The notes beneath the pieces were generated by a model, which was not told the origin of the DNA, did no database searches, and saw only the letters and a program-made list of their open reading frames with translations. Below, in pieces: positions 53,728 to 62,798 of a stretch of 64,000 nt of DNA. This DNA comes from Pseudomonas panipatensis (GTDB taxonomy: Bacteria > Pseudomonadota > Gammaproteobacteria > Pseudomonadales > Pseudomonadaceae). The stretch's first letter is position 1, and each line of letters opens with the position of its first letter. The stretch covers positions 56,047 to 120,046 of the forward strand of contig NZ_FNDS01000006.1 of the NCBI RefSeq assembly GCF_900099785.1. The letters are read 5' to 3'. The translations under genes and the position numbers were made by a program.

Positions 53728-56700
53728 GCGTGGTGGGCCTCGTGGGTCAGGGATGCACGCTGTTGTTTCTTCGCTTCACGGGCTTCCATGAAGCGCCGGA
53801 TCAGCACGTAGAACACCGGGGTCAGGAGCAGGCCGAAGAAGGTCACGCCGAGCATCCCGGAGAACACCGCGACGCCCATCGCATGGCGCATCTCGGCGCC
53901 GGCGCCGGAAGACAGCACCAGCGGCACCACGCCCATGATGAAAGCGATCGAGGTCATCAGGATCGGCCGCAGGCGCAGCCGGCAGGCTTCCAGTACGGCG
54001 CTCAGCCGGTCCATGCCTTCCGCCTGCTTGTCCTTGGCGAACTCGACGATGAGGATGGCGTTCTTGCAGGCCAGGCCGACCAGTACGATCAGGCCGATCT
54101 GGGTGAAGATGTTGTTGTCGCCACCAGCGACTATCACTCCGCCGATGGCCGACAGCAGTGTCATCGGCACGATCAGGATCACCGCCAGCGGCAGGCCCCA
54201 GCTCTCGTACAGCGCGGCCAGCACCAGGAAGGCCAGGAGCACGCAGAGCGGGAAGACGAACACCGCGGTGTTGCCGGCGAGGATCTGCTGGTAGGTCAGG
54301 TCGGTCCACTCGTAGGTCATGCCGTTGGGCAGTTCCTCCTTGAGCAGTTTTTCCATCGCCGCTTCGGCCTGGCCGGAGCTGTAGCCGGGCGCGGCGGCGC
54401 CGTTGATCTCGGCGGTGATAAAGCCGTTGTAGTGCATCACGCGGTCCGGGCCGGCGCTGTTGCTGACCTTGATGAAGGTCGCCAGCGGGACCATCTCGCC
54501 GAGGTTGTTGCGCACCTTCAACTGGCCGATCTGCTCGGGTTCCAGGCGGAATTGCTGCTCGGCCTGGACGTTGACCTGGTAGGTGCGGCCGAAGCGGTTG
54601 AAGTCGTTGGCGTAGAGCGAGCCCAGGTACACCTGCAGGGTGTCGAAGATGTCGTTGATGGCCACGCCGTGGGTCTTGGCTTTCTCGCGGTCGATGGCGG
54701 CATCCACCTGCGGCACGTTGACCTGGTAGCTGGTGAACACTGACATGGGGTTCAGCTCGGGCAGCGCGCGGGCCTTGTTCAGCAGGTTCTGGGTCTGCTT
54801 GTACAGCTCGTCGTAGCCCAGGTTGCCGCGGTCCTCGACCTGCACGCGGAAACCGCCGATGGTGCCCAGCCCCTGTACCGGCGGCGGCGGGAAGATGGCG
54901 ATGTAGGCGTCCTGGATGTCGGCGAACTGCTTGTTCAGTTCGGCGGCGATCTCAGCGGCGGACATGCCCGGCCCCTTGCGTTGCTCGAAGTCCTTCAGCG
55001 GGGTGAAGACGATGCCGCTGTTCGGGCTGTTGGTGAAGCCGTTGATCGACAGGCCGGGGAAGGACACGGTGTGTTCGATGCCCGGGTGCTTGCCGGCGAT
55101 CTCCGACATGCGCTTGATCACCGCTTCGGTGCGGTCCAGGGTGGCGGCGTCCGGCAGTTGCGCGAAGGCCACCAGGTACTGCTTGTCCTGCTGCGGGACG
55201 AAGCCGCTCGGGGTCTTGGCGAAGCCCAGGTAGGTCAGGCCGATCAGCCCGGCGTAGATCAGCAGGGCGATGGAGCTGCCGCGCAGGACGCGGCTGACGG
55301 TGCCGACGTAGCCATGGCTGGCGCGCTCGAAGAAGCGGTTGAAGGGACGGAACAGCCAGCCGCCGAGGAGCCTGTCGAGCAGCACCGAGAAGCGGTCCTT
55401 GGGCTCGTGGTGGCCTTTGAGCAGCACAGCGGCGAGGGCCGGCGACAGGGTCAGCGAGTTGAACGCCGAGATCACCGTGGAGATGGCGATGGTCAGCGCG
55501 AACTGGCGGTAGAACTGCCCGGTGAGGCCGGAGATGAAGGCGGTCGGCACGAACACCGCGCAGAGCACCAGGGCGGTGGCGATGATCGGCCCGGTGACTT
55601 CCTTCATGGCGCGCTTGGTCGCCTCGATCGGCGTCAGCCCGAGGCCGATGTTGCGCTCGACGTTCTCCACCACCACGATGGCGTCGTCGACCACGATGCC
55701 GATGGCCAGCACCAGGCCGAACAGCGACAGCGCGTTGAGCGAGAAGCCGAAGGCGTGCATCACCGCGAAGGTGCCGATCAGCGACACCGGCACGGCGGCC
55801 AGCGGGATGATCGAGGCGCGCCAGGTCTGCAGGAACAGCACCACCACCAGCACTACCAGCACCAGCGCTTCGAACAGGGTGTGCACCACCGCTTCGATGG
55901 AGCCACGGACGAAGATGGTCGGGTCATAGACGATCGAGTAGTCCACGCCCTGCGGGAAGTTCTTCTTCAGCTCGGCCATCTTCGCCCGGACCTCGTTGGA
56001 GATCGCGATGGCGTTGGAGCCGGGGCGCTGGAAGATCGGGATGGCCACCGCCGGCTGGTTGTCCAGCAGCGAGCGCAGGGCGTACTGGCTGGAGCCGAGT
56101 TCGACGCGGGCGATGTCCTTCAGGCGGGTGATCTCGCCGTCCGGGCCGCTGCGGATGATGATGTTCTCGAACTCTTCCTCGCTGACCAGGCGGCCCTGGG
56201 TGTTGATCGACAGTTGGAAGCTGGTGGCGTTGGGCGCCGGCGGCGCGCCGAGGGCACCGGCGGCGACCTGGCGGTTCTGCTCGCGGATGGCGGTGACCAC
56301 GTCGCTGGCGGTGAGGTTGCGCGAGGCGACCTTATTCGGATCGAGCCAGACGCGCAGCGAGTAGTCGCCCATGCCGAACATCTGCACGTCGCCGACGCCG
56401 TCCAGGCGCGCCAGCTCATCCTTGATGTTGAGGATGGCGTAGTTGGACAGGTAGAGCATGTCGTAGCGGTTATCCGGCGAGGTCAGGTGCACGACCATGG
56501 TCAGGTCGGGCGAGGCCTTGTCGACGGTGATGCCGATGTGCGTCACCTCTTCCGGCAGCTTCGGCTCGGTGCGCGTCACGCGGTTCTGCACCTGCACCTG
56601 GGCGTTGTCCAGGTCGGTGCCGAGGGCGAAGGTGATGGTCAGGGTCATCTTGCCGTCGGCGGTCGACTGCGAGGACATGTAGAGCATGTTCTCGACGCCG

Positions 56701-56915
56701 GTGATCGCCTGTTCCAGCGGCGCGGCGACGGTCTCGCCGATCACCTTGGGGTTGGCGCCGGGGAAGTTGGCGCGCACCACCACGGTGGGCGGCACCACTT
56801 CCGGGTATTCGCTGATCGGCAACTGGAACAGCGAGATGGCCCCGCCGATCAGGATGATCAGCGAGAGCACGGCGGCGAAGATCGGCCGCTGGATGAAGAA
56901 TTGCGAAAAATTCAT
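53724..56915 (-). CDS. mexF: RND multidrug efflux transporter MexF
   Basis: A 1063-residue HAE1-type proton antiporter, full length. It begins MNFSQFFIQRPIFAAVLSLI, has the TM4 acidic pair in GIVVDDAIVVVENVERN, the two large periplasmic loops, and the late GMDRLSAVLEACRLRLRPILMTSIAFIMGVVPL. Sequence features match MexF of P. aeruginosa closely, which exports chloramphenicol, fluoroquinolones and signalling precursors. Middle gene of mexE-mexF-oprN, 120 bp after mexE. Confidence 0.96.
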   Translation of the reverse strand: MNFSQFFIQRPIFAAVLSLIILIGGAISLFQLPISEYPEVVPPTVVVRANFPGANPKVIGETVAAPLEQAITGVENMLYMSSQSTADGKMTLTITFALGTDLDNAQVQVQNRVTRTEPKLPEEVTHIGITVDKASPDLTMVVHLTSPDNRYDMLYLSNYAILNIKDELARLDGVGDVQMFGMGDYSLRVWLDPNKVASRNLTASDVVTAIREQNRQVAAGALGAPPAPNATSFQLSINTQGRLVSEEEFENIIIRSGPDGEITRLKDIARVELGSSQYALRSLLDNQPAVAIPIFQRPGSNAIAISNEVRAKMAELKKNFPQGVDYSIVYDPTIFVRGSIEAVVHTLFEALVLVVLVVVLFLQTWRASIIPLAAVPVSLIGTFAVMHAFGFSLNALSLFGLVLAIGIVVDDAIVVVENVERNIGLGLTPIEATKRAMKEVTGPIIATALVLCAVFVPTAFISGLTGQFYRQFALTIAISTVISAFNSLTLSPALAAVLLKGHHEPKDRFSVLLDRLLGGWLFRPFNRFFERASHGYVGTVSRVLRGSSIALLIYAGLIGLTYLGFAKTPSGFVPQQDKQYLVAFAQLPDAATLDRTEAVIKRMSEIAGKHPGIEHTVSFPGLSINGFTNSPNSGIVFTPLKDFEQRKGPGMSAAEIAAELNKQFADIQDAYIAIFPPPPVQGLGTIGGFRVQVEDRGNLGYDELYKQTQNLLNKARALPELNPMSVFTSYQVNVPQVDAAIDREKAKTHGVAINDIFDTLQVYLGSLYANDFNRFGRTYQVNVQAEQQFRLEPEQIGQLKVRNNLGEMVPLATFIKVSNSAGPDRVMHYNGFITAEINGAAAPGYSSGQAEAAMEKLLKEELPNGMTYEWTDLTYQQILAGNTAVFVFPLCVLLAFLVLAALYESWGLPLAVILIVPMTLLSAIGGVIVAGGDNNIFTQIGLIVLVGLACKNAILIVEFAKDKQAEGMDRLSAVLEACRLRLRPILMTSIAFIMGVVPLVLSSGAGAEMRHAMGVAVFSGMLGVTFFGLLLTPVFYVLIRRFMEAREAKKQQRASLTHEAHHA

Positions 56916-57035
56916 GGTTCGTTCCTAAGGCGCAGCGCGCTGCGCGAAACCCTGGACATAGGTCACCCATGGCCCTGGATGGGGCCAGGGCCGGGGTACT
57001 GCGTGCTCGGGGGCCTCCGGGGGGAGGCGGGGGAA

Positions 57036-58268
57036 TCAGCCGCGCGGGGCGCCGCCCGCGGTCTTTTCGGCGACCCTCGGGGCTTCGCTGGCCTGCAGCG
57101 CCTCGCGCTCCTTGGCCAGGGCGGCGAGGGTTTCGGCGCTGGCCATGGGCACGCCCTGGGCGTCCACCGCGGCGCCGGGGCGCACGCGCTGCAAGCCGTT
57201 GACCACGATGCGGTCGCCCTTGGCCAGGCCGCTGCGGACGATGCGCAGGCCGTCCAGCTTCGGCCCCAGCTCGATGCCGCGGTAGGCCACCTTGCTGTCG
57301 CTGCCGACCACCAGGACGAATTTCTTGCCCAGGTCGGTGCCCACCGCTTCGTCCTTGATCAGTGCCGCCGGGTAGGTCCCGGAGCCGACCAGCTTGATGC
57401 GCGCGTAGAGGCCGGGGGTGTACAGGCCGTCACGGTTGTCGAACACCGCGCGGCCACGGATGGTGCCGGTCTTCGGGTTGACCTGGTTGTCCAGGAAGTC
57501 GAGCCGGCCCTGGTGCGGGAAACCGTCCTCGCCGGTCAGGCCGAGGTACACCGGGCTGCTGCCACGGGCGTCCGGGCCGCCGCTGCGGGCCAGCGCCACG
57601 TACTTCAGGTAGACGCGCTCGTCGGCGTCGAAATAGGCGTAGACCTTGTCGGTGGAGACCAGCGTGGTGAGCAGGCTCTGGCCGCTGTTGACCAGGTTGC
57701 CGGCGGTCACTTCGGCGCGCGAGACGCGGCCGTCGATGGGCGCGGTGATCTGGGTGAAGGACAGGTTCAGCTTGGCGTTGTCCAGCTCTGCCTGGATCGC
57801 CGCGACTTGCGCGCGGGCCTCGGTGGCGGCGGCGCTACGGGCGTCGGCCAGTTCGGCGGAGATCGCGTTGGTGGCGCGCAGACGATCGCCGCGCGCGGCC
57901 TCGTTGGCGGTGCGCGTCTGGTTGGCCCTGGCCTGTTGCAGCTGGGCTTCCAGGCGGTGCACTTCGGCCTGGAACGGCCGCGGGTCGATCTGGAACAGCA
58001 GGTCGCCTTTCTTCACCAGCGCGCCTTCGCGGAAGGTGACCTTGTCGATGTAGCCGGAGACGCGCGGACGCAGCTCGACGGATTCCGGGGCCTCCAGGCG
58101 GCCGGTGAACTCATCCCACTCGTTGATCGGCTGTTCGATGACCTCCGCCACACTGACCTTGGGCGCAGGCATCGACTGCGCCGCCTGCTGGGACTTGCCG
58201 CAGGCACTGAGCACCAGCAAGGCGGCCAGGGCCAAGGGGATACGCAAGGTGTTGAGTGATCGCTCCAT
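57036..58268 (-). CDS. mexE: RND efflux periplasmic adaptor MexE
   Basis: A 410-residue membrane-fusion lipoprotein: signal ends LLVLSAC with Cys23, then the biotinyl-lipoyl-like part (KVSVAEVIEQPINEWDEFTGRLEAPESVELRPRVSGYIDKVTFREGALVKKGDLLFQIDPRPF), the coiled-coil hairpin (EVHRLEAQLQQARANQTRTANEAARG), and beta domains. The start at 58268 (MERSLNTL) with CCGGAG upstream is preferred to ATG 58286. Matches MexE of P. aeruginosa. No mexT/mexS lies upstream; the next gene is pbpG. Confidence 0.94.
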   Translation of the reverse strand: MERSLNTLRIPLALAALLVLSACGKSQQAAQSMPAPKVSVAEVIEQPINEWDEFTGRLEAPESVELRPRVSGYIDKVTFREGALVKKGDLLFQIDPRPFQAEVHRLEAQLQQARANQTRTANEAARGDRLRATNAISAELADARSAAATEARAQVAAIQAELDNAKLNLSFTQITAPIDGRVSRAEVTAGNLVNSGQSLLTTLVSTDKVYAYFDADERVYLKYVALARSGGPDARGSSPVYLGLTGEDGFPHQGRLDFLDNQVNPKTGTIRGRAVFDNRDGLYTPGLYARIKLVGSGTYPAALIKDEAVGTDLGKKFVLVVGSDSKVAYRGIELGPKLDGLRIVRSGLAKGDRIVVNGLQRVRPGAAVDAQGVPMASAETLAALAKEREALQASEAPRVAEKTAGGAPRG

Positions 58269-58286
58269 GGGGGAAGACTCCGGCAA

Positions 58287-58604
58287 TTTCTAATTGATTG
58301 GGATTTCTGATTGGGCGGAGTCTGCTGGCGACCGCTCTAAGTCGCTAATCGAACGAGGAAATTTTGATTATCACGGCCAGTGATAAAACGCGTTACGTTA
58401 TCCGTATCAATCGATGGGGAACTTTTCCGGCGGAGTGTCCGCGGGCGTTGCGCGGAGGCAGCCGAGGCCGGCGCCGTGGTGGCGCGGGGGAGGCGTCGAG
58501 GGGGGGTAGGTGCCGCGAACGGCGGCGAGGGGAGGCGTGCGGCGCCAGGCCTGGCGCCGCACGGTGGATGGCGGCCGGACACTGGCGTGCCGGCCGCGTC
58601 GGGC
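58287..58604. other. Gene-free stretch upstream of mexE
   Basis: 318 bases between the mexE and pbpG 3' ends... pbpG reads toward this gap and mexE away from it. It should hold the mexE promoter; the palindrome at 58368-58386 is the only clear element. The part nearest pbpG is GC-rich with no recognisable terminator. Confidence 0.5.
58368..58386. promoter_or_regulatory. Palindrome with ATC-N9-GAT core, candidate MexT site
   Basis: TTATCACGGCCAGTGATAA is a perfect 7-bp inverted repeat with a 5-bp spacer, 100 bp before mexE. It contains ATC-N9-GAT, the core of LysR nod-box sites, which the MexT motif (ATCA-N5-GTCGAT) also contains. The downstream half of the MexT consensus is only partly matched. 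Confidence 0.6.
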
Positions 58605-59522
58605 TCACTCGTCGGTTTGCCCGCCTTGCGTGGCGTGCTTCTGCGCCTTGTACTGCAGCGCCACCGCCGGCACCGAGGACGCCTGGCCGGTTTCCACCCA
58701 GCGCCGGATGCGTCCGGCGTCGGCGACGTGGGTGCGCTTGCCGAAGGCATCGAGCAGGGCCAGGGCCACCGGCCGGCCGTTCATCACGGTGATCATCACC
58801 AGGCAGTGCCCGGCGTCGTTGGTGAAGCCGGTCTTGGTCAGGCGGATGTCCCATTTCGGGTTGCGCGCCAGCGGGTTGGTGTTGAAGAAGCCGAGCGAGT
58901 AGTTGGGATGGCTGAAGCGCGCGTCCTTGCTCGGCGTGGTGCTCAGTTCGCGGATCAGCGGGTAGCGGTAGGCGGCCTTGGCCAGGCGGATCAGGTCGTT
59001 GGCGGTGGAGGTGTTCTCCGGGGACAGGCCGGTCGGCTCCACGTAGTGGGTGTGCAGCATGCCCAGCGAGCGGGCCTTGGCGTTCATCGCCTTGACGAAG
59101 GCCACGGCGCCGCCCGGGTAGTGGTGGGCGAGGCTGGCGGCGGCGCGGTTCTCCGAGGACATCAGCGCCAGTTGCAGCATCTGCCGGCGGTCGATGCGGC
59201 TGCCCAGGTGCACACGGGAGAACACGCCTTTCATCTCCTTGGTCTCGGAGATGTCGACGTCGATCTGTTCGTCCATCGGCAACTTGGCGTCGAGCACCAC
59301 CATGGCGGTCATCAGCTTGGTCACCGAGGCGATCGGGCGAACCACATCGGCCTTGCTCGAATAGATCACATTGTCAGAGTTCAGATCGACCACCAGCGCG
59401 CTGCCGGAGGCCAGGACCAGCGAGCCGGGGTTGGCCGCGTGCTTGCTGGCGGCGAGCGTGGGCAGGGAAAGGGCGGCGGTGCAGGCGAACAGCAGACCTA
59501 GGATCGAGCGACGAATAATCAT
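58605..59522 (-). CDS. pbpG: D-alanyl-D-alanine endopeptidase PbpG (PBP7/8)
   Basis: A 305-residue periplasmic penicillin-binding protein cutting cross-links in murein. Signal peptide [25 protein letters not shown]. Active-site motifs SxxK = SVTK (Ser66, Lys69), SSEN near 121 and KTG in RLTKTGFTN near 225 are all present. The start at 59522 is set by the signal peptide; 13 extra upstream codons lack support. Monocistronic. Confidence 0.95.
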   Translation of the reverse strand: MIIRRSILGLLFACTAALSLPTLAASKHAANPGSLVLASGSALVVDLNSDNVIYSSKADVVRPIASVTKLMTAMVVLDAKLPMDEQIDVDISETKEMKGVFSRVHLGSRIDRRQMLQLALMSSENRAAASLAHHYPGGAVAFVKAMNAKARSLGMLHTHYVEPTGLSPENTSTANDLIRLAKAAYRYPLIRELSTTPSKDARFSHPNYSLGFFNTNPLARNPKWDIRLTKTGFTNDAGHCLVMITVMNGRPVALALLDAFGKRTHVADAGRIRRWVETGQASSVPAVALQYKAQKHATQGGQTDE

Positions 59523-60010
59523 GGAGTGAGATTCGCGATAGTAGGAATGGGCTACATCCATGTAGGTAATTTCCTTGAGATTCTAATCGATGAACGGTGG
59601 ACGCGCATCTGCGACACCGGCGCGGATGGCGGGAAATTCAAAGGCTTGCGCGTGCAATCGGCTGTTTCACTTTGAGACGGATTGAGACAGGGCGCACGGA
59701 TTGGCCGGCGCAGGCGGATTTCCCGGCCACGCAACGATGCGGGCGGGCCTCGCGAGCTGTTGCGAAATGCAACCTCGGGGCCGCGCGATAACTGCTTGTT
59801 TTGATTCTAACTAGCTGAATCTTAACGGTTTATTAATCCATGGCGCGAACCTTGAATAGCTATGCTGCAAGAAAGCACGGCGCGTCGGTACTTGCGTTAA
59901 CCTTTACGTTAACGTAAAGATTCGCGGCGAGCCTCGACCGGCTGGTCAGTGCCCCTTGCCCGGGCCCGGCCGTTCGTCACTTCCCAGAACAAGCACAACA
60001 AGGGAACGCC
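59523..60010. other. Gene-free divergent region before the acyl-CoA synthetase gene
   Basis: 488 bases between two divergent genes. The pbpG side has its promoter; the middle (59760-59900) is unusually AT-rich. The only clear element is the perfect palindrome at 59902-59919. No RNA gene seen. Confidence 0.5.
59902..59919. promoter_or_regulatory. Perfect 18-bp palindrome, LiuR-type operator candidate
   Basis: CTTTACGTTAACGTAAAG is perfectly symmetric, about 90 bp before ATG 60011. The TTTACGT..ACGTAAA layout resembles operators described for MerR-type LiuR regulators of branched-chain and fatty-acid breakdown. A further GTTAAC just left may be part of the site. Confidence 0.7.
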
Positions 60011-61690
60011 ATGAACCACCTGAGTTACACCCGTGGCCGCCAGGACAAACCGCTGCTGGCCATGACCATAGGCGCTGCCTTCGACGCCACCGTGGCGCGC
60101 TTCGCCGAGCGCGACGCGCTCATCGTGCGCCACCAGGGCCTGCGCTACAGCTGGGCCGGGCTGGCCGCGGAAGTCGATGCCATCGCCCGCGCCATGCTCG
60201 CCCTCGGCCTGCGCCAGGGCGACCGCCTGGGAATCTGGGCGCCGAACTGCGCGCAGTGGTGCATCACCCAGTTCGCCAGCGCCAAGGTCGGCGCGGTGCT
60301 GGTCAACATCAATCCGGCTTACCGCGCCAACGAGCTGGAATACGCCCTGAAACAGTCCGGCTGCCGCTGGCTGATCTGCGCCGACGCCTTCAAGACCTCC
60401 GATTACCACGGCATGCTCAGCGAGCTGCTGCCGGAGCTGAGCGAATGCCGCCCCGGCGAGCTGTCCAGCGCGCGCCTGCCGGAATTGCGCGGGGTGATCA
60501 GCCTGGCCGAGCGCGCGCCGGCCGGCTTCCTGCGCTGGGACCAACTGCCGGCGCTGGGCGCCAGCGTCGGCGCCGAGGAGCTGGCGCAGCGCCAGGCCCA
60601 GTTGCAGTTCGACGAGCCGATCAACATCCAGTACACCTCCGGCACCACCGGCTTCCCCAAGGGCGCCACCCTCAGCCACTACAACATCCTCAACAACGGC
60701 TTCATGGTCGGCGAGAGCATCGGCCTGAGCGAGCACGATCGCCTGGTGATCCCGGTGCCGCTGTACCACTGCTTCGGCATGGTCATGGGCAACCTCGGCT
60801 GCCTGACCCACGGCTCGACCATCATTTATCCCTCGCCGAGCTTCGACGCCGAGGCGACCCTGCTGGCGGTGGCCGAGGAGCGCGCCACGGCGCTCTACGG
60901 TGTGCCGACCATGTTCATCGCCGAACTCGACCACCCGCGCCGCGCCGAATTCGACCTGTCCAGCCTGCGCACCGGGATCATGGCCGGCGCCACCTGCCCG
61001 ATCGAAGTGATGCGCCGGGTGATCGGCGAGATGCACATGGCCGAGGTGCAGATCGCCTATGGCATGACCGAGACCAGCCCGGTGTCGCTGCAGACCGCCG
61101 CGGACGACGATCTGGAGGTCCGCGTGACCACGGTCGGGCGTACCCAGCCGCAGCTGGAGAGCAAGATCATCGATGCCGACGGGCGCATCGTCCCGCGCGG
61201 CACCATCGGCGAACTCTGTACCCGCGGCTACAGCGTGATGCTCGGCTACTGGAACAACCCGCAGGCGACCATGGAGGCGATCAGCCCGGCGCGCTGGATG
61301 CTCACCGGCGACCTGGCGCTGATGGACGAGGCCGGTAACGTGCGTATCGTCGGGCGCAGCAAGGACATGATCATTCGCGGCGGCGAGAACATATATCCGC
61401 GCGAGATCGAGGAATTTCTCTACACCCATGAAGCGGTGGCCGACGCCCAGGTGATCGGCATTCCCGACGAGAAATACGGCGAAGAGCTGGTGGCCTGGAT
61501 CAAGTTCCATCCCGGCCATCGCGTCGACGAACACGACCTGCGGGCGTTCTGCAAGGCGCGCATCGCCCACTTCAAGGTGCCGCGCTACTTCCGCTTCTGC
61601 GACGAATTCCCCATGACCGTGACCGGCAAGATCCAGAAGTTCCGCATGCGCGAGATCAGCATCGAGGAGGTGCGCGCGAGTCATGCCTGA
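60011..61690 (+). CDS. Acyl-CoA synthetase (AMP-binding)
   Basis: A 559-residue ANL-superfamily ligase. Motifs: [21 protein letters not shown] (~residue 212), [67 protein letters not shown], and the catalytic Lys in [12 protein letters not shown]. The kind is a medium- or short-chain fatty acyl-CoA synthetase; exact substrate not readable. The LiuR-type palindrome upstream and the AraC gene immediately after suggest regulated acid catabolism. Confidence 0.92.
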   Translation: MNHLSYTRGRQDKPLLAMTIGAAFDATVARFAERDALIVRHQGLRYSWAGLAAEVDAIARAMLALGLRQGDRLGIWAPNCAQWCITQFASAKVGAVLVNINPAYRANELEYALKQSGCRWLICADAFKTSDYHGMLSELLPELSECRPGELSSARLPELRGVISLAERAPAGFLRWDQLPALGASVGAEELAQRQAQLQFDEPINIQYTSGTTGFPKGATLSHYNILNNGFMVGESIGLSEHDRLVIPVPLYHCFGMVMGNLGCLTHGSTIIYPSPSFDAEATLLAVAEERATALYGVPTMFIAELDHPRRAEFDLSSLRTGIMAGATCPIEVMRRVIGEMHMAEVQIAYGMTETSPVSLQTAADDDLEVRVTTVGRTQPQLESKIIDADGRIVPRGTIGELCTRGYSVMLGYWNNPQATMEAISPARWMLTGDLALMDEAGNVRIVGRSKDMIIRGGENIYPREIEEFLYTHEAVADAQVIGIPDEKYGEELVAWIKFHPGHRVDEHDLRAFCKARIAHFKVPRYFRFCDEFPMTVTGKIQKFRMREISIEEVRASHA

Positions 61691-61708
61691 CGATCGCGGC
61701 GAGGCGCC

Positions 61709-62764
61709 ATGCCGGTAGAGAAGGGCACCATCTCCATCCGCCTGGTCAACGAGGCCCTGGCCGAACCCGTTCGCCAGGGCCTCGACCTGTCCGCCTTGCT
61801 GGCCCAGGCGGGGATCGCCAGGGAATCGCTCGGCAAACCCTATGCGCGGGTGCCGATCCAGGCCTATTCGCGGCTCTGGCTGAACCTGGCGCGGCAACTG
61901 GACGACGAATTCTTCGCCATGAACCGGCGGCGGATGAAGTCCGGCAGCTTCAATTTCATGGCCCGCGCGGCGATTCGCGAGGTCACCCTGGAGGCCGCCC
62001 TGGAGCGCGCCCTGGCGTTCATCGGCCTGATCTTCGACGGCCTGACGCCGCGCCTGCTGCGCCAGGAAGGCGTGGCCGCGATCCTCATCGACGACGCCGA
62101 AGGGCCGCCGCAACGGGCCTTTTGCTATTTCACCCTTTGGCTGATGCTGCACGGCCTGGCCTGCTGGCTGGTCGGCCGGCGCATTCCGGTCCTGGCCATC
62201 GACCTGCGCTGCGCGCAGCCGGACTACATCGAAGACTACCGGGTGATGTTCACTGACAACCTGCGCTTCGCCCGCCGCCAGAGCCGCCTGCTGTTCAACG
62301 CCGAGGCGCTGGCCCTGCCGGTGCGCCGCGACGAGCGCGAGCTGCGGCGCTTCCTCGGCGGGGCGCCGGCGAACATCCTGGTGCGCTACCGCGACCCGCA
62401 GAGCCTGGCCGCGCGGCTCAAGGCCTACCTGCGCAGCATCCGCTGCGAGCGCTGGCCCGACCTCGACGCCCTGGCCGTGCACTTCTACATGGCGCCCTCG
62501 ACCCTGCGCCGCAAGCTGGCCGCCGAAGGGCAGTCGTACCAGGCGCTGAAGGACCAACTGCGCCGCGACCTGGCCATCGCCCGCCTGGACAGCGGCGACG
62601 GCAACTTCGCCGAACTCGCGGAAGAACTGGGCTTCGCCGACACCAGCGCCTTCTACAAAGCCTTCCGTAAATGGACCGGCTCCACCCCCGGCCAGTACCG
62701 CGCGCTGATGCAGCAGGACGCGGACTGGCCGGGGACCTCCAGAAACCCGCCGCCGGGCCGATAG
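61709..62764 (+). CDS. AraC-family regulator with arabinose-binding-like N domain
   Basis: A 351-residue regulator 18 bp after the synthetase gene. N-terminal Arabinose_bd-type ligand domain (SIRLVNEALAEPVRQGLDLSALLAQAGIARESLGKPYARVPIQAYSRLW, ~residues 10-190) and C-terminal AraC HTH (DLDALAVHFYMAPSTLRRKLAAEGQSYQALKDQLRRDLAIARL and ELAEELGFADTSAFYKAFRKWTGSTPGQYR, ~250-340). Members of this type (OruR, MmsR-like, ArgR-like) often regulate adjacent catabolic genes. Ligand unknown. Confidence 0.93.
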   Translation: MPVEKGTISIRLVNEALAEPVRQGLDLSALLAQAGIARESLGKPYARVPIQAYSRLWLNLARQLDDEFFAMNRRRMKSGSFNFMARAAIREVTLEAALERALAFIGLIFDGLTPRLLRQEGVAAILIDDAEGPPQRAFCYFTLWLMLHGLACWLVGRRIPVLAIDLRCAQPDYIEDYRVMFTDNLRFARRQSRLLFNAEALALPVRRDERELRRFLGGAPANILVRYRDPQSLAARLKAYLRSIRCERWPDLDALAVHFYMAPSTLRRKLAAEGQSYQALKDQLRRDLAIARLDSGDGNFAELAEELGFADTSAFYKAFRKWTGSTPGQYRALMQQDADWPGTSRNPPPGR

Positions 62765-62798
62765 CCCCGGCATTCTTCGCCCTCAAGGACCTCCGCCT

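Noticed and set aside
54981..58259. 1092-codon open frame antisense to mexF and mexE
   Set aside because: Product is Gly/Gln/His/Val rich without motifs; mexE and mexF on the other strand are certain.
59909..62773. 954-codon minus-strand frame over the acyl-CoA synthetase and AraC genes
   Set aside because: Shadow frame typical of high-GC DNA; no RBS and no domain.
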